A stretch of 37,750 bases of DNA from an uncultured Roseateles sp. (GTDB lineage Bacteria > Pseudomonadota > Gammaproteobacteria > Burkholderiales > Burkholderiaceae_C): positions 1 through 37,750 of the forward strand of contig NZ_CAMFJS010000037.1 of assembly GCF_945956965.1 (NCBI RefSeq), read 5' to 3'. The translations under genes were made by a program, and so were the position numbers. Positions 10,330-19,675 of this stretch are shown piece after piece. Position 1 is the first letter of the stretch; every line of letters starts with the position of its first letter. Under the pieces are notes generated by a model. It saw only the letters and a program-made list of their open reading frames with translations, ran no database searches and had not been told where the DNA came from.

Positions 10330-11169
10330 ATGGGAACCGGAAAGGCGAAAAGCAAGCTCAAGCCAAGCGCACCCGCGGCCGACTCCGCTGAGCCCAAGCG
10401 GCTCAGCAAGTCGGACTATCTGTCGCAACTCGAGCCCCTTCATCTCGAACTCAACAATATGGCCCGCTGGTTGCAAAAGACCGGCAAGCGTCTGTTGGTG
10501 CTGGTGGAGGGCCGGGACACTGCGGGCAAAGGCGGCGTCATCTCGGCGATCTCCGAGACCCTGAATCCCCGCCAATGCCACACGGTGGCCCTGGGCAAGC
10601 CCAGCGATCGGGAGCAGGGCGAGTGGTACTTCCAGCGCTATGTGCCGCACCTGCCGGTGGCGGGTGAGATCGCCTTGTTTGACCGCAGTTGGTACAACCG
10701 CGCCGGTGTCGAGACGGTGATGGGCTTTTGCACCCCGGCGCAGACGCAAGCCTTTTTGCAGCAGGCGCCGGTGTTTGAAAAGCTGCTGGTTGATGACGGC
10801 ATCTTGCTCTTCAAGTACTGGCTGACCGTGGATCAGCAGCAGCAGGAGCTGCGCTTTGCGGAGCGCCTGGCCGACCCGCTCAAGCGCTGGAAGCTCTCGC
10901 CCATCGACCTGGAAGCGCGCGCCAAGTATCAGGAGTACGGGGATGCACGCGAGGCCATGCTCAAGGCCACGCACAGCAAGCATGCGCCTTGGACCTTGGT
11001 CGATTTCAATGACCAGCGGCGCGGACGCCTGACCCTGATCCGCCATTTGCTGGACCATCTGCCCGATGTGTCCTGCGCGCCAACCAAGCTGAAATTCCCG
11101 CCCTTGGGTCAGGCCCCCCTCAAAGAGAATTTCAGCGGCCGGCTCAAGCCCTTGGCGAGCAAGTTCTGA
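10330..11169 (+). CDS. ppk2: PPK2 family polyphosphate kinase
   Basis: PPK2 enzymes transfer phosphate between inorganic polyphosphate and nucleotides. The 279-residue protein has Walker A in EGRDTAGKGG (residues 60-69, Lys67), Walker B with FDRSWYNRAG (Asp118) and an Arg-rich lid region near ERLADPLKRWKLSPID. One-domain length and motif wording fit class I, which mainly phosphorylates nucleoside diphosphates, but the class is not certain. Starts at 10318 and 10324 are also in frame. The ATG at 10330 is chosen because GGAG stands 6 nt upstream of it. A link with the ATP synthase operon in energy metabolism is plausible but only positional. Confidence 0.9.
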   Translation: MGTGKAKSKLKPSAPAADSAEPKRLSKSDYLSQLEPLHLELNNMARWLQKTGKRLLVLVEGRDTAGKGGVISAISETLNPRQCHTVALGKPSDREQGEWYFQRYVPHLPVAGEIALFDRSWYNRAGVETVMGFCTPAQTQAFLQQAPVFEKLLVDDGILLFKYWLTVDQQQQELRFAERLADPLKRWKLSPIDLEARAKYQEYGDAREAMLKATHSKHAPWTLVDFNDQRRGRLTLIRHLLDHLPDVSCAPTKLKFPPLGQAPLKENFSGRLKPLASKF

Positions 11170-11268
11170 TCGACCCAGCCCTGCCTCTCGGGCGATGTCG
11201 GCCAAGGGCATTTAGGCAACGCGAGCGGTGGTGACGCGCAGGCCTGAAGCGCGGCGTGCGCCCTCAGC

Positions 11269-11772
11269 TCAAAGAATCACCACCCGGTCTGGCAACTCAT
11301 TGCGGTTGACCGTGCCGGGTCGCAGGGGGAAATGCTCGCTTAGCAAGGCGTCCACGGCCGAGACGGCCTCAATCAATCCGGCCTCGCAGCCACCGGCCTT
11401 GAGGTGTTCGCGCAGCGCGGCCACCACGCCTAGCCATTCCGCCGCCGTGACGTGGGCGTTGAGGCCGCGGTCGGCCACGATTTCGATCGCCCTGTCGGCG
11501 ATTTGCAAATAGATCAGCACCCCGTTATTGGCCTCGGTGTCCCAGACCCGCAGCTTGCCGAACAGGGTGACGGCGCGCTGGCGCGCGCTCAGCCCCTTCC
11601 ACAAATAAGACAAGGGCAGACCGCCCTCCACGCAAATGCAGATCTCGCCGTTGTGGTGGCGCTCGCTTTGTTGAACCAGCGTCTGTAGGTTCTCGACCGC
11701 GGCTTGCGGCAGCAGGCGTTCCACGTCCTTGTGATCGATCCAGCGGTGCTTGAAAAAGCGTTGCAAGTTCAT
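11269..11772 (-). CDS. TPM domain protein, cytoplasmic form
   Basis: The 167-residue protein is a second TPM-domain (TLP18.3/Psb32/MOLO-1 fold) protein, directly downstream of the secreted TPM protein with a 5-nt gap. The domain is seen in HHNGEICICVEGG, ARQRAVTLFGKLRVWDTEANNGVLIYLQIADRAIEIVADRGLN and the C-terminal helices. It has no signal peptide and no clear membrane helix, unlike its neighbour. A TTG at 11784 extends the frame, but the ATG at 11772 is preferred. Function is unknown; TPM proteins are thought to act in membrane-protein or envelope maintenance. It is last in the lemA operon. Confidence 0.8.
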   Translation of the reverse strand: MNLQRFFKHRWIDHKDVERLLPQAAVENLQTLVQQSERHHNGEICICVEGGLPLSYLWKGLSARQRAVTLFGKLRVWDTEANNGVLIYLQIADRAIEIVADRGLNAHVTAAEWLGVVAALREHLKAGGCEAGLIEAVSAVDALLSEHFPLRPGTVNRNELPDRVVIL

Positions 11773-11777
11773 TTCTT

Positions 11778-12701
11778 TCACCAATCGCCGGAGGCACCGC
11801 CGCCGCCAAAGTCGCCGCCGCCACCGGAGGAGAAACCGCCACCGCCGCCGCCTCCACCAAAGCCGCCGCCACCTCCGCCGCCGAAGATGATGGGGCCGCT
11901 GCCGCCGCCCAAGCCTCCGCCGCCTCCGCCACGTCGGCCACCGCCGCCCCCCACGCCCATCACGCCAACCAGAACGAGTGCGACCACTCCCGCCAGCGCC
12001 GCCACGATCAAGCTGCCCGCCAGCACCCAGCCCAGGGCGCCAGCGGCGCCGCCGGTCAGCAGGCTGCCGAGCTTGCGGCCGAAGATCCCTGTTAACACGG
12101 CGCCCAGCACCGGCACACCAATGAAGATCAGGGCGCCGAGTTCTTCAAAGTTCAATCCTTGTGAGGAGGCCTTCTTGCCGCCGGAGTGCTGCTCGGGCAA
12201 AGGCAAGTTTTCGCCGCGGATGCGCGCCAGCAGCTGATCGACACCGAGATTCAAGCCCCCTGCATAGTCGCCCTTGCGAAAGGCCGGGGTAATGGCGCCT
12301 TGGATGATCTGGCTGGCTGCCAGATCGGGCACCGCGCCCTCCAATGCCTTGGCCACCTCGATGCGCACCTTGCGGTCATTCTTGGCCACAACGATCAGCA
12401 TGCCGTCGCCCACACCGCGCCGGCCGATCTTCCAGCTGTCACCGACGCGTTGCGCATAGGCGGCAATGTCTTCCGGCTGTACGGTGGGCACGAGCAGAAT
12501 CACCAGCTGCGAGCCGGCCGCTTGCTCGAAGGCGGCCAGCTTGGCCTCCAGGGCCGACTGCTGCGCTGCGCTGAGCGTGGCGGTTTGGTCGATGACACGG
12601 CCACTCAGAGCCGGCACGGGCAATACATCCTGGGCCCACAAAGCCGGTGCCCAAGCCAGGCACAGCAGCAAGGTCCAAAGACTTGCAAGGCGGCGCAACA
12701 T
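11778..12701 (-). CDS. TPM domain protein with glycine-rich tail (YgcG-like)
   Basis: The 307-residue protein has an N-terminal signal peptide (MLRRLASLWTLLLCLAWAPALWA, predicted cut before Gln24). A TPM domain follows, containing SGRVIDQTATLSAAQQSALEAKL, the stretch from RVGDSWKIGRRGVGDGMLIVVAKND to KVRIEVAKALEGAVPD, and RKGDYAGGLNLGVDQLL. Two hydrophobic segments lie at about residues 195-255. The last 55 residues are almost pure Gly, with a typical GGGASGDW end. The frame is open to 12752, but the ATG at 12701 gives the signal peptide and has AAGG upstream. It follows lemA after 10 nt, a pairing common in proteobacteria. It probably sits in the inner membrane with the TPM domain in the periplasm; the biochemical role is unknown. 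Confidence 0.87.
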   Translation of the reverse strand: MLRRLASLWTLLLCLAWAPALWAQDVLPVPALSGRVIDQTATLSAAQQSALEAKLAAFEQAAGSQLVILLVPTVQPEDIAAYAQRVGDSWKIGRRGVGDGMLIVVAKNDRKVRIEVAKALEGAVPDLAASQIIQGAITPAFRKGDYAGGLNLGVDQLLARIRGENLPLPEQHSGGKKASSQGLNFEELGALIFIGVPVLGAVLTGIFGRKLGSLLTGGAAGALGWVLAGSLIVAALAGVVALVLVGVMGVGGGGGRRGGGGGGLGGGSGPIIFGGGGGGGFGGGGGGGGFSSGGGGDFGGGGASGDW

Positions 12702-12711
12702 GGGCGCTGCC

Positions 12712-13347
12712 TTATTTGGAGGCAGCTGGGGCGGCGGGCTTGGCGGTGTCAAAACTCACCGCCGGCGCGGTGCTGATGGCTGCGGCGTTTTCCACCGTGA
12801 AGTTGGGCTTGACCTCATAACCCATCACCTTGGCGGTGAGGTTGCTGGGGAAGCTGCGCGCCAGCACGTTGTAGTCGGCCACGCTCTTGATGTAGCGATT
12901 ACGCGCCACGGTGATGCGGTTCTCGGTGCCTTCCAGCTGCACGCGCAGGTCTTGGAAGCCTTGATTGGCCTTGAGGTTGGGGTAGTTCTCGCTCACCACC
13001 AGCAAGCGCGACAAGGCGCTCGACACCTCGCCCTGCGCGGCCTGGAATTTCTTCAGCGCTTCGGGGTCCTTGGCCAGCTCCGGCGTCACCTGGATGCTGG
13101 TGGCCTTGGCGCGAGCCTCGATCACCTTGGTCAGCGTCTCTTGCTCGAAATTGGCTTCGCCCTTGACGGTGTTGACGATATTGGGAATCAGGTCGGCACG
13201 GCGCTGATACTGGCTCAGCACCTCAGACCAGCTGGCCGTGACGCTTTCGTCCAGCTTCTGGAACTCGTTATAGCCGCAGCCCGACAGGCCCGCGGAAGCG
13301 GCGATGACAAGAGCGGCCAGGGACGTGCGTTGGAACATGCGGGTCAT
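12712..13347 (-). CDS. lemA: LemA family lipoprotein
   Basis: The 211-residue protein starts with MTRMFQRTSLAALVIAASAGLSGC, a lipoprotein signal whose lipobox L-S-G-C gives Cys24 as the anchored residue. The LemA domain is a helical bundle with YNEFQKLDESVTASWSEVLSQYQRRADLIPNIVNTVKG, the family hallmark, and ARNRYIKSVADYNVLARSFPSN near the end. The frame is open to 13431, but the ATG at 13347 has a strong GGAGG and gives the signal. The C-terminal 30 residues are Ala/Pro-rich and variable. It is first in an operon with two TPM genes. The function of LemA is not firmly known; an envelope role is likely. Confidence 0.93.
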   Translation of the reverse strand: MTRMFQRTSLAALVIAASAGLSGCGYNEFQKLDESVTASWSEVLSQYQRRADLIPNIVNTVKGEANFEQETLTKVIEARAKATSIQVTPELAKDPEALKKFQAAQGEVSSALSRLLVVSENYPNLKANQGFQDLRVQLEGTENRITVARNRYIKSVADYNVLARSFPSNLTAKVMGYEVKPNFTVENAAAISTAPAVSFDTAKPAAPAASK

Positions 13348-13363
13348 GAAAATCCTCCAGAAA

Positions 13364-13391
13364 TTGAACGTGCACCGGGGCGAAGTATCAC
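13364..13391 (+). promoter_or_regulatory. Possible hemE promoter
   Basis: TTGAAC (13364-13369) and TATCAC (13386-13391), spaced by 16 bp, lie 55 nt before hemE in the 99-bp divergent gap with lemA. Each hexamer matches the sigma-70 consensus at 4 of 6 positions, so this is only a candidate. Confidence 0.3.
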
Positions 13392-13446
13392 TCTGCTTTG
13401 AGCCATATCGAATGGCAAGGTTCACGAGCAAGGATAATCGCCGCCC

Positions 13447-14535
13447 ATGAGCGCACCATTACAAAACGACACCTTCCTGCGCGCCTGCCTGCGCCAGCCC
13501 ACCGACTACACGCCCGTCTGGCTGATGCGCCAGGCTGGACGCTATTTGCCCGAGTACCGCGACACGCGTGCCAAGGCCGGCAGCTTCATGGGCTTGGCCA
13601 CCAATCGCGATTACGCGACCGAGGTGACCCTGCAGCCGCTGGAGCGTTATCCGCTGGATGCCGCCATTCTGTTCAGCGACATCCTCACCGTGCCCGACGC
13701 CATGGGCCTGGGCCTGACGTTTGCACAGGGCGAGGGCCCTAAGTTCGCCAAGGTCGTCCGTGACGAAGCCGCCGTGGCCGAGTTGGCCGTGCCGGACATG
13801 AACAAGCTGAAGTATGTGTTCGACGCTGTGTCGTCGATCCGCAAAGCCTTGAACGGCCGTGTGCCTTTGATCGGCTTCTCCGGCAGCCCCTGGACGCTGG
13901 CCTGCTATATGGTCGAGGGTGGCGGCTCGGACGACTACCGTCAGGTCAAGAGTCTGATGTACGCGCGCTCCGATCTGATGCATCGCATCTTGGCGGTCAA
14001 TGCAGACTCGGTGGCCCAGTACCTCAACGCGCAGATCGAAGCCGGCGCGCAGGCTGTGATGATTTTTGACTCCTGGGGCGGCGTGCTGGCCGACGGCATG
14101 TTCCAGCAATTCAGCCTGGAATACTCGCGCCGCGTGTTGGCGCAGGTGAAGACCGAGCATGAAGGCAAGCGCATTCCTCGCTTGCTGTTCACCAAGGGCG
14201 GCGCCCTGTGGCTGGACGAGTTGGCCGATGCCGGCGCCGATGTGGTGGGCCTGGACTGGACCGCCAATCTGGGCCGTGCCCGCGCTCAGGTGGGTGACCG
14301 CGTGGCCTTGCAGGGCAATCTGGACCCCAATGTCTTGTTCGCCCCGCCAGACGCCGTGCGTGCCCAGGTGCGCGCCGTGCTGGACAGCTTTGGCAACCCG
14401 CGCCGGGCCGACGGCAGCTGGGACGGCCATGTGTTCAATCTGGGCCATGGCATCAGCCAGTTCACGCCCCCAGAACACGTGACAGCTCTGGTGGACGAGG
14501 TGCATAGCTATTCACGCAAGCTGCGCGCTCTTTGA
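13447..14535 (+). CDS. hemE: Uroporphyrinogen decarboxylase
   Basis: HemE removes four carboxyl groups from uroporphyrinogen III to give coproporphyrinogen III in haem synthesis. The 362-residue protein has the signature [12 protein letters not shown] (Arg28, Arg32), the active-site Asp78 in [14 protein letters not shown], and the second signature [19 protein letters not shown]. Length is normal and it is cytoplasmic. It is divergent from lemA and is followed by the unusual gap before priA. Confidence 0.97.
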   Translation: MSAPLQNDTFLRACLRQPTDYTPVWLMRQAGRYLPEYRDTRAKAGSFMGLATNRDYATEVTLQPLERYPLDAAILFSDILTVPDAMGLGLTFAQGEGPKFAKVVRDEAAVAELAVPDMNKLKYVFDAVSSIRKALNGRVPLIGFSGSPWTLACYMVEGGGSDDYRQVKSLMYARSDLMHRILAVNADSVAQYLNAQIEAGAQAVMIFDSWGGVLADGMFQQFSLEYSRRVLAQVKTEHEGKRIPRLLFTKGGALWLDELADAGADVVGLDWTANLGRARAQVGDRVALQGNLDPNVLFAPPDAVRAQVRAVLDSFGNPRRADGSWDGHVFNLGHGISQFTPPEHVTALVDEVHSYSRKLRAL

Positions 14536-14546
14536 CGGAGCAAGCG

Positions 14547-14572
14547 CCACGCCAGAGTGTTTTCTGGCGTGG
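14547..14572 (+). other. Perfect 10-bp hairpin after hemE
   Basis: CCACGCCAGA pairs with TCTGGCGTGG around a 6-nt loop, 11 nt after the hemE stop. No T-run follows on either strand, so terminator function is uncertain. Its right arm overlaps a DnaA-like box at 14568-14576. Confidence 0.45.
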
Positions 14573-14859
14573 ATAAAACGTGAAGTAAGCACTCAGGTTT
14601 TGACTTATCCCCAAAACAGGGCAGCTTGCCCACAGGGGGAATCCATATCGTTACGCAGCCTATGGTTTTCCCGATTGAATGCTAAGTGCTTGATTTAAAA
14701 CAGTTTGTAAACTTTCCCCCAAAATTCGTCGTTGACGGCTGGCTTGGGTGACAGAGACAAATTGACACGGTTGCCAGCACTTTTCCCACAAAGTTATCCA
14801 CAGCTGAATTGGCGCTCAAATCGCTGCCTTTCCTGGCCCTTCTAAATCATGCACTTAGC
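14568..14859. promoter_or_regulatory. DnaA-box cluster with IHF site and AT-rich segment (hemE-priA gap)
   Basis: The 380-bp gap between hemE and priA holds no gene. It contains a perfect DnaA box TTATCCACA at 14794-14802. One-mismatch boxes lie at 14605-14613 (TTATCCCCA), 14782-14790 (TTTCCCACA) and 14568-14576 (reverse strand, CGTGGATAA). A two-mismatch box is at 14626-14634. A perfect IHF consensus, AATCAAGCACTTA, is on the minus strand at 14683-14695. The segment around 14660-14725 is AT-rich compared with all neighbouring genes. Clustered DnaA boxes, IHF and AT-rich DNA are the parts of a replication origin or a DnaA-controlled regulatory site. Which of these it is cannot be decided from this window. 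Confidence 0.6.
14681..14859. repeat. 16-bp inverted repeat flanking the perfect DnaA box
   Basis: The arm at 14681-14696, read on the minus strand, is AAATCAAGCACTTAGC. The arm at 14844-14859, on the plus strand, is AAATCATGCACTTAGC. They match at 15 of 16 positions, and 147 bp lie between them. A shorter relative, AAGCACTCAG, occurs at 14587-14596. The left arm contains the IHF consensus and the right arm matches it with one change. Confidence 0.75.
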
Positions 14860-14915
14860 GCGTCAATCTAAGGTTAGGACTAAACAATCGCCGAGCTTTG
14901 GCGCGGCATCCGCGC

Positions 14916-17030
<2,115 letters not shown>

Positions 17031-17069
17031 GGCCTCAGCGCCAAAGCCCGCAGGGCGGCGCGGCTGCGC

Positions 17070-17762
17070 TCAGCGTAGTTGCGCGAGTACCTGGCGCAGG
17101 CGCAGCCACAAGGGCCCGGCAGCCGCCATATCACGCTGACCCGCCATGCGCTCCAGCTGTTGCGCGAGGTCATGCCCCTCGGTCTCGCCCAGCATCTGAA
17201 GCGCCGACTTGAGGCTGTGCGCCAGCAATTGCAGTGCGCCAGCATCTGCCCGCGCGCAAGCCTGGTCGCCGCTGGTTTGATCGGCCGGGAACTGCTTCAA
17301 GCAGCTCTGCCGGAAGGCCGTGTACAGGGCTTGGTTGCCTTGGAAGTGCTGGGCCAGCACTTGTGCTTCTGTGTGGGGCGCAACAGGCGTGAGCGCCAGT
17401 GCTTCTTCCACACAGGCCAGCAAATCCGTCAGCGAGCAGGGCTTAGGCAGCAAGCGCCAGATATGGGCTTGCTGCAGGCGCGCACGCACTGCTTCATTCA
17501 GGCCCGCGCTGAAGATCACCAGCTTGGCCTGGCCTTGCAGGGCGGGCTGTTCGCCCAGGACCTGCACCAGGTCGAAGCCGGTGCGCAGCGGCATCATCAG
17601 GTCGGTCAGGATCAGTGCGGCGGGGTGTTCGGCCAGGCTGGCCAAGGCGGCATCAACGCTGCTGCAGCAATGCAGTTCAATCGGCAAATCTTCCAGCGCC
17701 GCGCGCACGAAATGCTGGACGGGGACGTTGTCCTCGACCAGCAAAACGCGCGGCAGACTCAT
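17070..17762 (-). CDS. Response regulator with C-terminal Hpt domain
   Basis: The 230-residue protein has an N-terminal receiver domain with acidic pocket Glu10-Asp11, phosphoacceptor Asp54 (LILTDLMMP) and Lys107 (LLPKP). Residues 135-230 form an Hpt domain with LLAHSLKSALQMLGE, where His182 is the likely phosphorylated histidine. It has no DNA-binding or enzymatic output, so it probably relays phosphate. Its ATG overlaps the stop of the HTH-REC gene by 4 nt (ATGA), so the two are translationally coupled. It is convergent with priA. The kinase encoded at 19676-22222 lacks a receiver and Hpt, so these two genes could supply the missing relay parts. Confidence 0.87.
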   Translation of the reverse strand: MSLPRVLLVEDNVPVQHFVRAALEDLPIELHCCSSVDAALASLAEHPAALILTDLMMPLRTGFDLVQVLGEQPALQGQAKLVIFSAGLNEAVRARLQQAHIWRLLPKPCSLTDLLACVEEALALTPVAPHTEAQVLAQHFQGNQALYTAFRQSCLKQFPADQTSGDQACARADAGALQLLAHSLKSALQMLGETEGHDLAQQLERMAGQRDMAAAGPLWLRLRQVLAQLR

Positions 17763-18466
17763 GAATGGCTGTCGGCCAGGTCAGCGGCGGGCGCGGTCTC
17801 CGCCAAGGCCTCGCGCAGCAGGGGCGGCAGGTCACGCACGAGATTGGGCTTGTGCACCACCGGCACGCCGGTCAGCGCAAAGGCGTAAGGGGCGCGCTGT
17901 GCTTCGTCCAGCGAGGTCACCACGATCAGCTTGCTTTGCGCGAACTGTGCCTGCGAGCGCAGGCTGGTGATCAGTGTGGCGCCGTCAATGCCTGGCAACA
18001 AGATGTCGACGATCAGCACATCGGGCAGCAATTGTCCGCACATGGCCAGGCCGACGATGCCGTCCTGCGCGATGTGCAAGTCCACGCCGGGGAAATGTTG
18101 GCCCACCAAGAGCGACATCAGATTCTGGAAGTGCACCGAATCTTCGATCAGCAGCAAGCGTGGCGCCGCGGCCACTCGGCCACTGCGGTTGCCGCGCGGG
18201 CGTGGCTGAAGGCCTGCGCCCGCGTTGGGCTCGGGGCGGCGTTCGCTGCGTGCGTTGGCGGCATTACCGCCTCGGCGCTGAGCCGTCCAGGCTTCGACCG
18301 AATTGCGCGAAATGCGTCTATGCCCGCCTGGCGTTTTCCAGGCCACCAGATCACCGCGGTCGACCATCAGCTGAACCGAGCGCACGGCCAAGCCCAGCAT
18401 GCGAGCGACCTCCATGGTGCTGCAGTCCGGGCTGTCGGTGGCGGCTTGTGCTTTATTGTTGGGCAT
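17759..18466 (-). CDS. HTH (MerR/excisionase-like) DNA-binding protein with C-terminal receiver domain
   Basis: In this 235-residue protein, residues 16-60 form a winged helix of the MerR/BldC/excisionase type, with TMEVARMLGLAVRSVQLM and then the wing motif TPGGHRRI. A basic, Gly/Arg/Asn-rich linker spans about residues 62-100. A receiver domain follows with Glu108-Asp109, phosphoacceptor Asp154 (LIVDILLPG), Ser/Thr near VVTS and Lys206 (VVHKP). In common response regulators the receiver comes first; here the order is reversed. The frame is open far upstream to 18970, but the ATG at 18466 gives a sensible N-terminus. It likely regulates transcription in response to phosphorylation. The upstream gap holds repeated candidate operators. 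Confidence 0.85.
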   Translation of the reverse strand: MPNNKAQAATDSPDCSTMEVARMLGLAVRSVQLMVDRGDLVAWKTPGGHRRISRNSVEAWTAQRRGGNAANARSERRPEPNAGAGLQPRPRGNRSGRVAAAPRLLLIEDSVHFQNLMSLLVGQHFPGVDLHIAQDGIVGLAMCGQLLPDVLIVDILLPGIDGATLITSLRSQAQFAQSKLIVVTSLDEAQRAPYAFALTGVPVVHKPNLVRDLPPLLREALAETAPAADLADSHS

Positions 18467-18486
18467 CGTTCGATTTTGCCGAAATT

Positions 18487-18586
18487 TGGCACAAGCTGGC
18501 GCAAAATTGCCCAGCAAATCAGCACCATTGATAAATTCATTGTTGAAAATAGCACTTGGCGCCAGGGTATTTGCCGGCTGGCGCCG
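18487..18586. promoter_or_regulatory. Four TGGCRC motifs in a divergent intergenic region
   Basis: The 325-bp gap between the HTH-REC gene and the binding-protein gene holds four related sites. They are TGGCACAA (18487-18494), TGGCGCAA (18497-18504), the palindrome TGGCGCCA (18557-18564) and TGGCGCCG (18579-18586). Start-to-start spacings are 10, 60 and 22 bp; two of them are close to whole helical turns. The stretch 18480-18560 is AT-rich and is a likely promoter zone for the minus-strand genes. The sites are candidates for binding by the HTH-REC protein. Nothing else is recognised between 18590 and 18790. Confidence 0.4.
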
Positions 18587-18791
18587 CAGTGGGTCTAGCC
18601 GTCGAGCAAGCCGCGGCACTTTGATCGAGTGCGAATAAGGGCCGCTTTTTGTGATTGCCATGCATTCATGCGCGGGTGAATCGGCTTTGCAGCGGAGATG
18701 ATGCAAGGCGCGCGGTGCTTGATGTCGGGGCGGCGCGCAAGGTGCTGGATTTTTGCTCTGCCAATTCACCCAAGCCCTGGAGAAACGAAAG

Positions 18792-19643
18792 ATGTCGCAA
18801 GCAGGAACGTTCGCCGGCCAGTGGGCTGCGGCGCTATGCCTGGTGGTGCTGCAAGCGCTGCAGCCCGCCTGTGCGCAGGCGGCGCAATCCTCGCCGGGCG
18901 CCAAACCCAGCCCGGCAGGGCCAGCCGTGCTGGAGCGGGTGCGCAGCAGCGGCGTGCTGCGGGTCTGCATTTGGCCGGACTATTACGGCGTCACTTACCG
19001 CGACCCGCGTAATCAGCAATTCGGCGGCATCGACATCGAGTTGTCCGCCGAGTTGGCGCGTGATCTCAAGGTCAAGCTCCAATATGTGGAGTCCTCTTTT
19101 GTGCAGCTGATTGCCGACGTCACCGGGGATCGCTGCGACATCGCCATGTTCGCCATCGGCGTGCTGCCACAGCGCAAAGAGCATTTGAGTTTCAGCCAGC
19201 CCTATTTGCGCAGCGATATTTACGGCGTGGCCAGCCGCACCAGTCGCAGCGTGCGCGAGTGGGCTGATATCGATAAACCCGGCGTGGTGGTGGCCGTGCA
19301 GGCCGGCACCTTCATGGAGCCGGTGATGGCCGCCGCACTGAAGAATGCCCGCATGACCGTGGTCAAGCCGCCTGCCACCCGTGAGCAGGAATTGGAAAGC
19401 GGCCGTGTCGATGTCTTCATGACCGACTACCCCTACAGCCGGCGTCTGCTGGAGAACGCGGACTGGGCCAAGCTGATCGCGCCGCCGCAGCCCTTCTACA
19501 CCTTGCCTTATGCCTATGCCGTCAAGCCGGGCGACGCGGCCTGGCTGGCGCGGGTGGATGAGTTTGTGGCCGCCATCAAGCGCGATGGCCGTTTGGCCGC
19601 CGCAGCCAAGCGCCATGGCCTCAGCGCCATCGTGGTGAACTGA
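18792..19643 (+). CDS. Periplasmic solute-binding protein, family 3 (amino-acid type)
   Basis: The 283-residue protein has a signal peptide (cut near the Ala-rich stretch after LQPACAQA, about residue 30). A family 3 solute-binding domain follows: VLRVCIWPDYYGVTYRDPRNQQFGGIDIELSAELARDL, CDIAMFAIGVLPQRKEHLSFSQPYL, then GVVVAVQAGTFMEPVM and GRVDVFMTDYPYSRRLL. The TTG at 18753 would add residues before the signal peptide, so the ATG at 18792 is chosen. No permease or ATPase gene is nearby. The next gene, 32 nt on, is a histidine kinase. The protein probably senses a small molecule and passes the signal to that kinase instead of feeding an importer. The ligand is unknown. Confidence 0.87.
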   Translation: MSQAGTFAGQWAAALCLVVLQALQPACAQAAQSSPGAKPSPAGPAVLERVRSSGVLRVCIWPDYYGVTYRDPRNQQFGGIDIELSAELARDLKVKLQYVESSFVQLIADVTGDRCDIAMFAIGVLPQRKEHLSFSQPYLRSDIYGVASRTSRSVREWADIDKPGVVVAVQAGTFMEPVMAAALKNARMTVVKPPATREQELESGRVDVFMTDYPYSRRLLENADWAKLIAPPQPFYTLPYAYAVKPGDAAWLARVDEFVAAIKRDGRLAAAAKRHGLSAIVVN

Positions 19644-19675
19644 GCGTAGCAGCCGCCGCCGACGCCGACTCTCAA

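Noticed and set aside
11781-11960. GCC-rich low-complexity tract as a possible repeat element
   Set aside because: It is the codon run for the glycine-rich tail that is normal for YgcG-like TPM proteins.
14762-14790. TTGACA at 14762 as the -35 box of a priA promoter
   Set aside because: No acceptable -10 hexamer follows at 16-18 bp; the region reads better as DnaA boxes.
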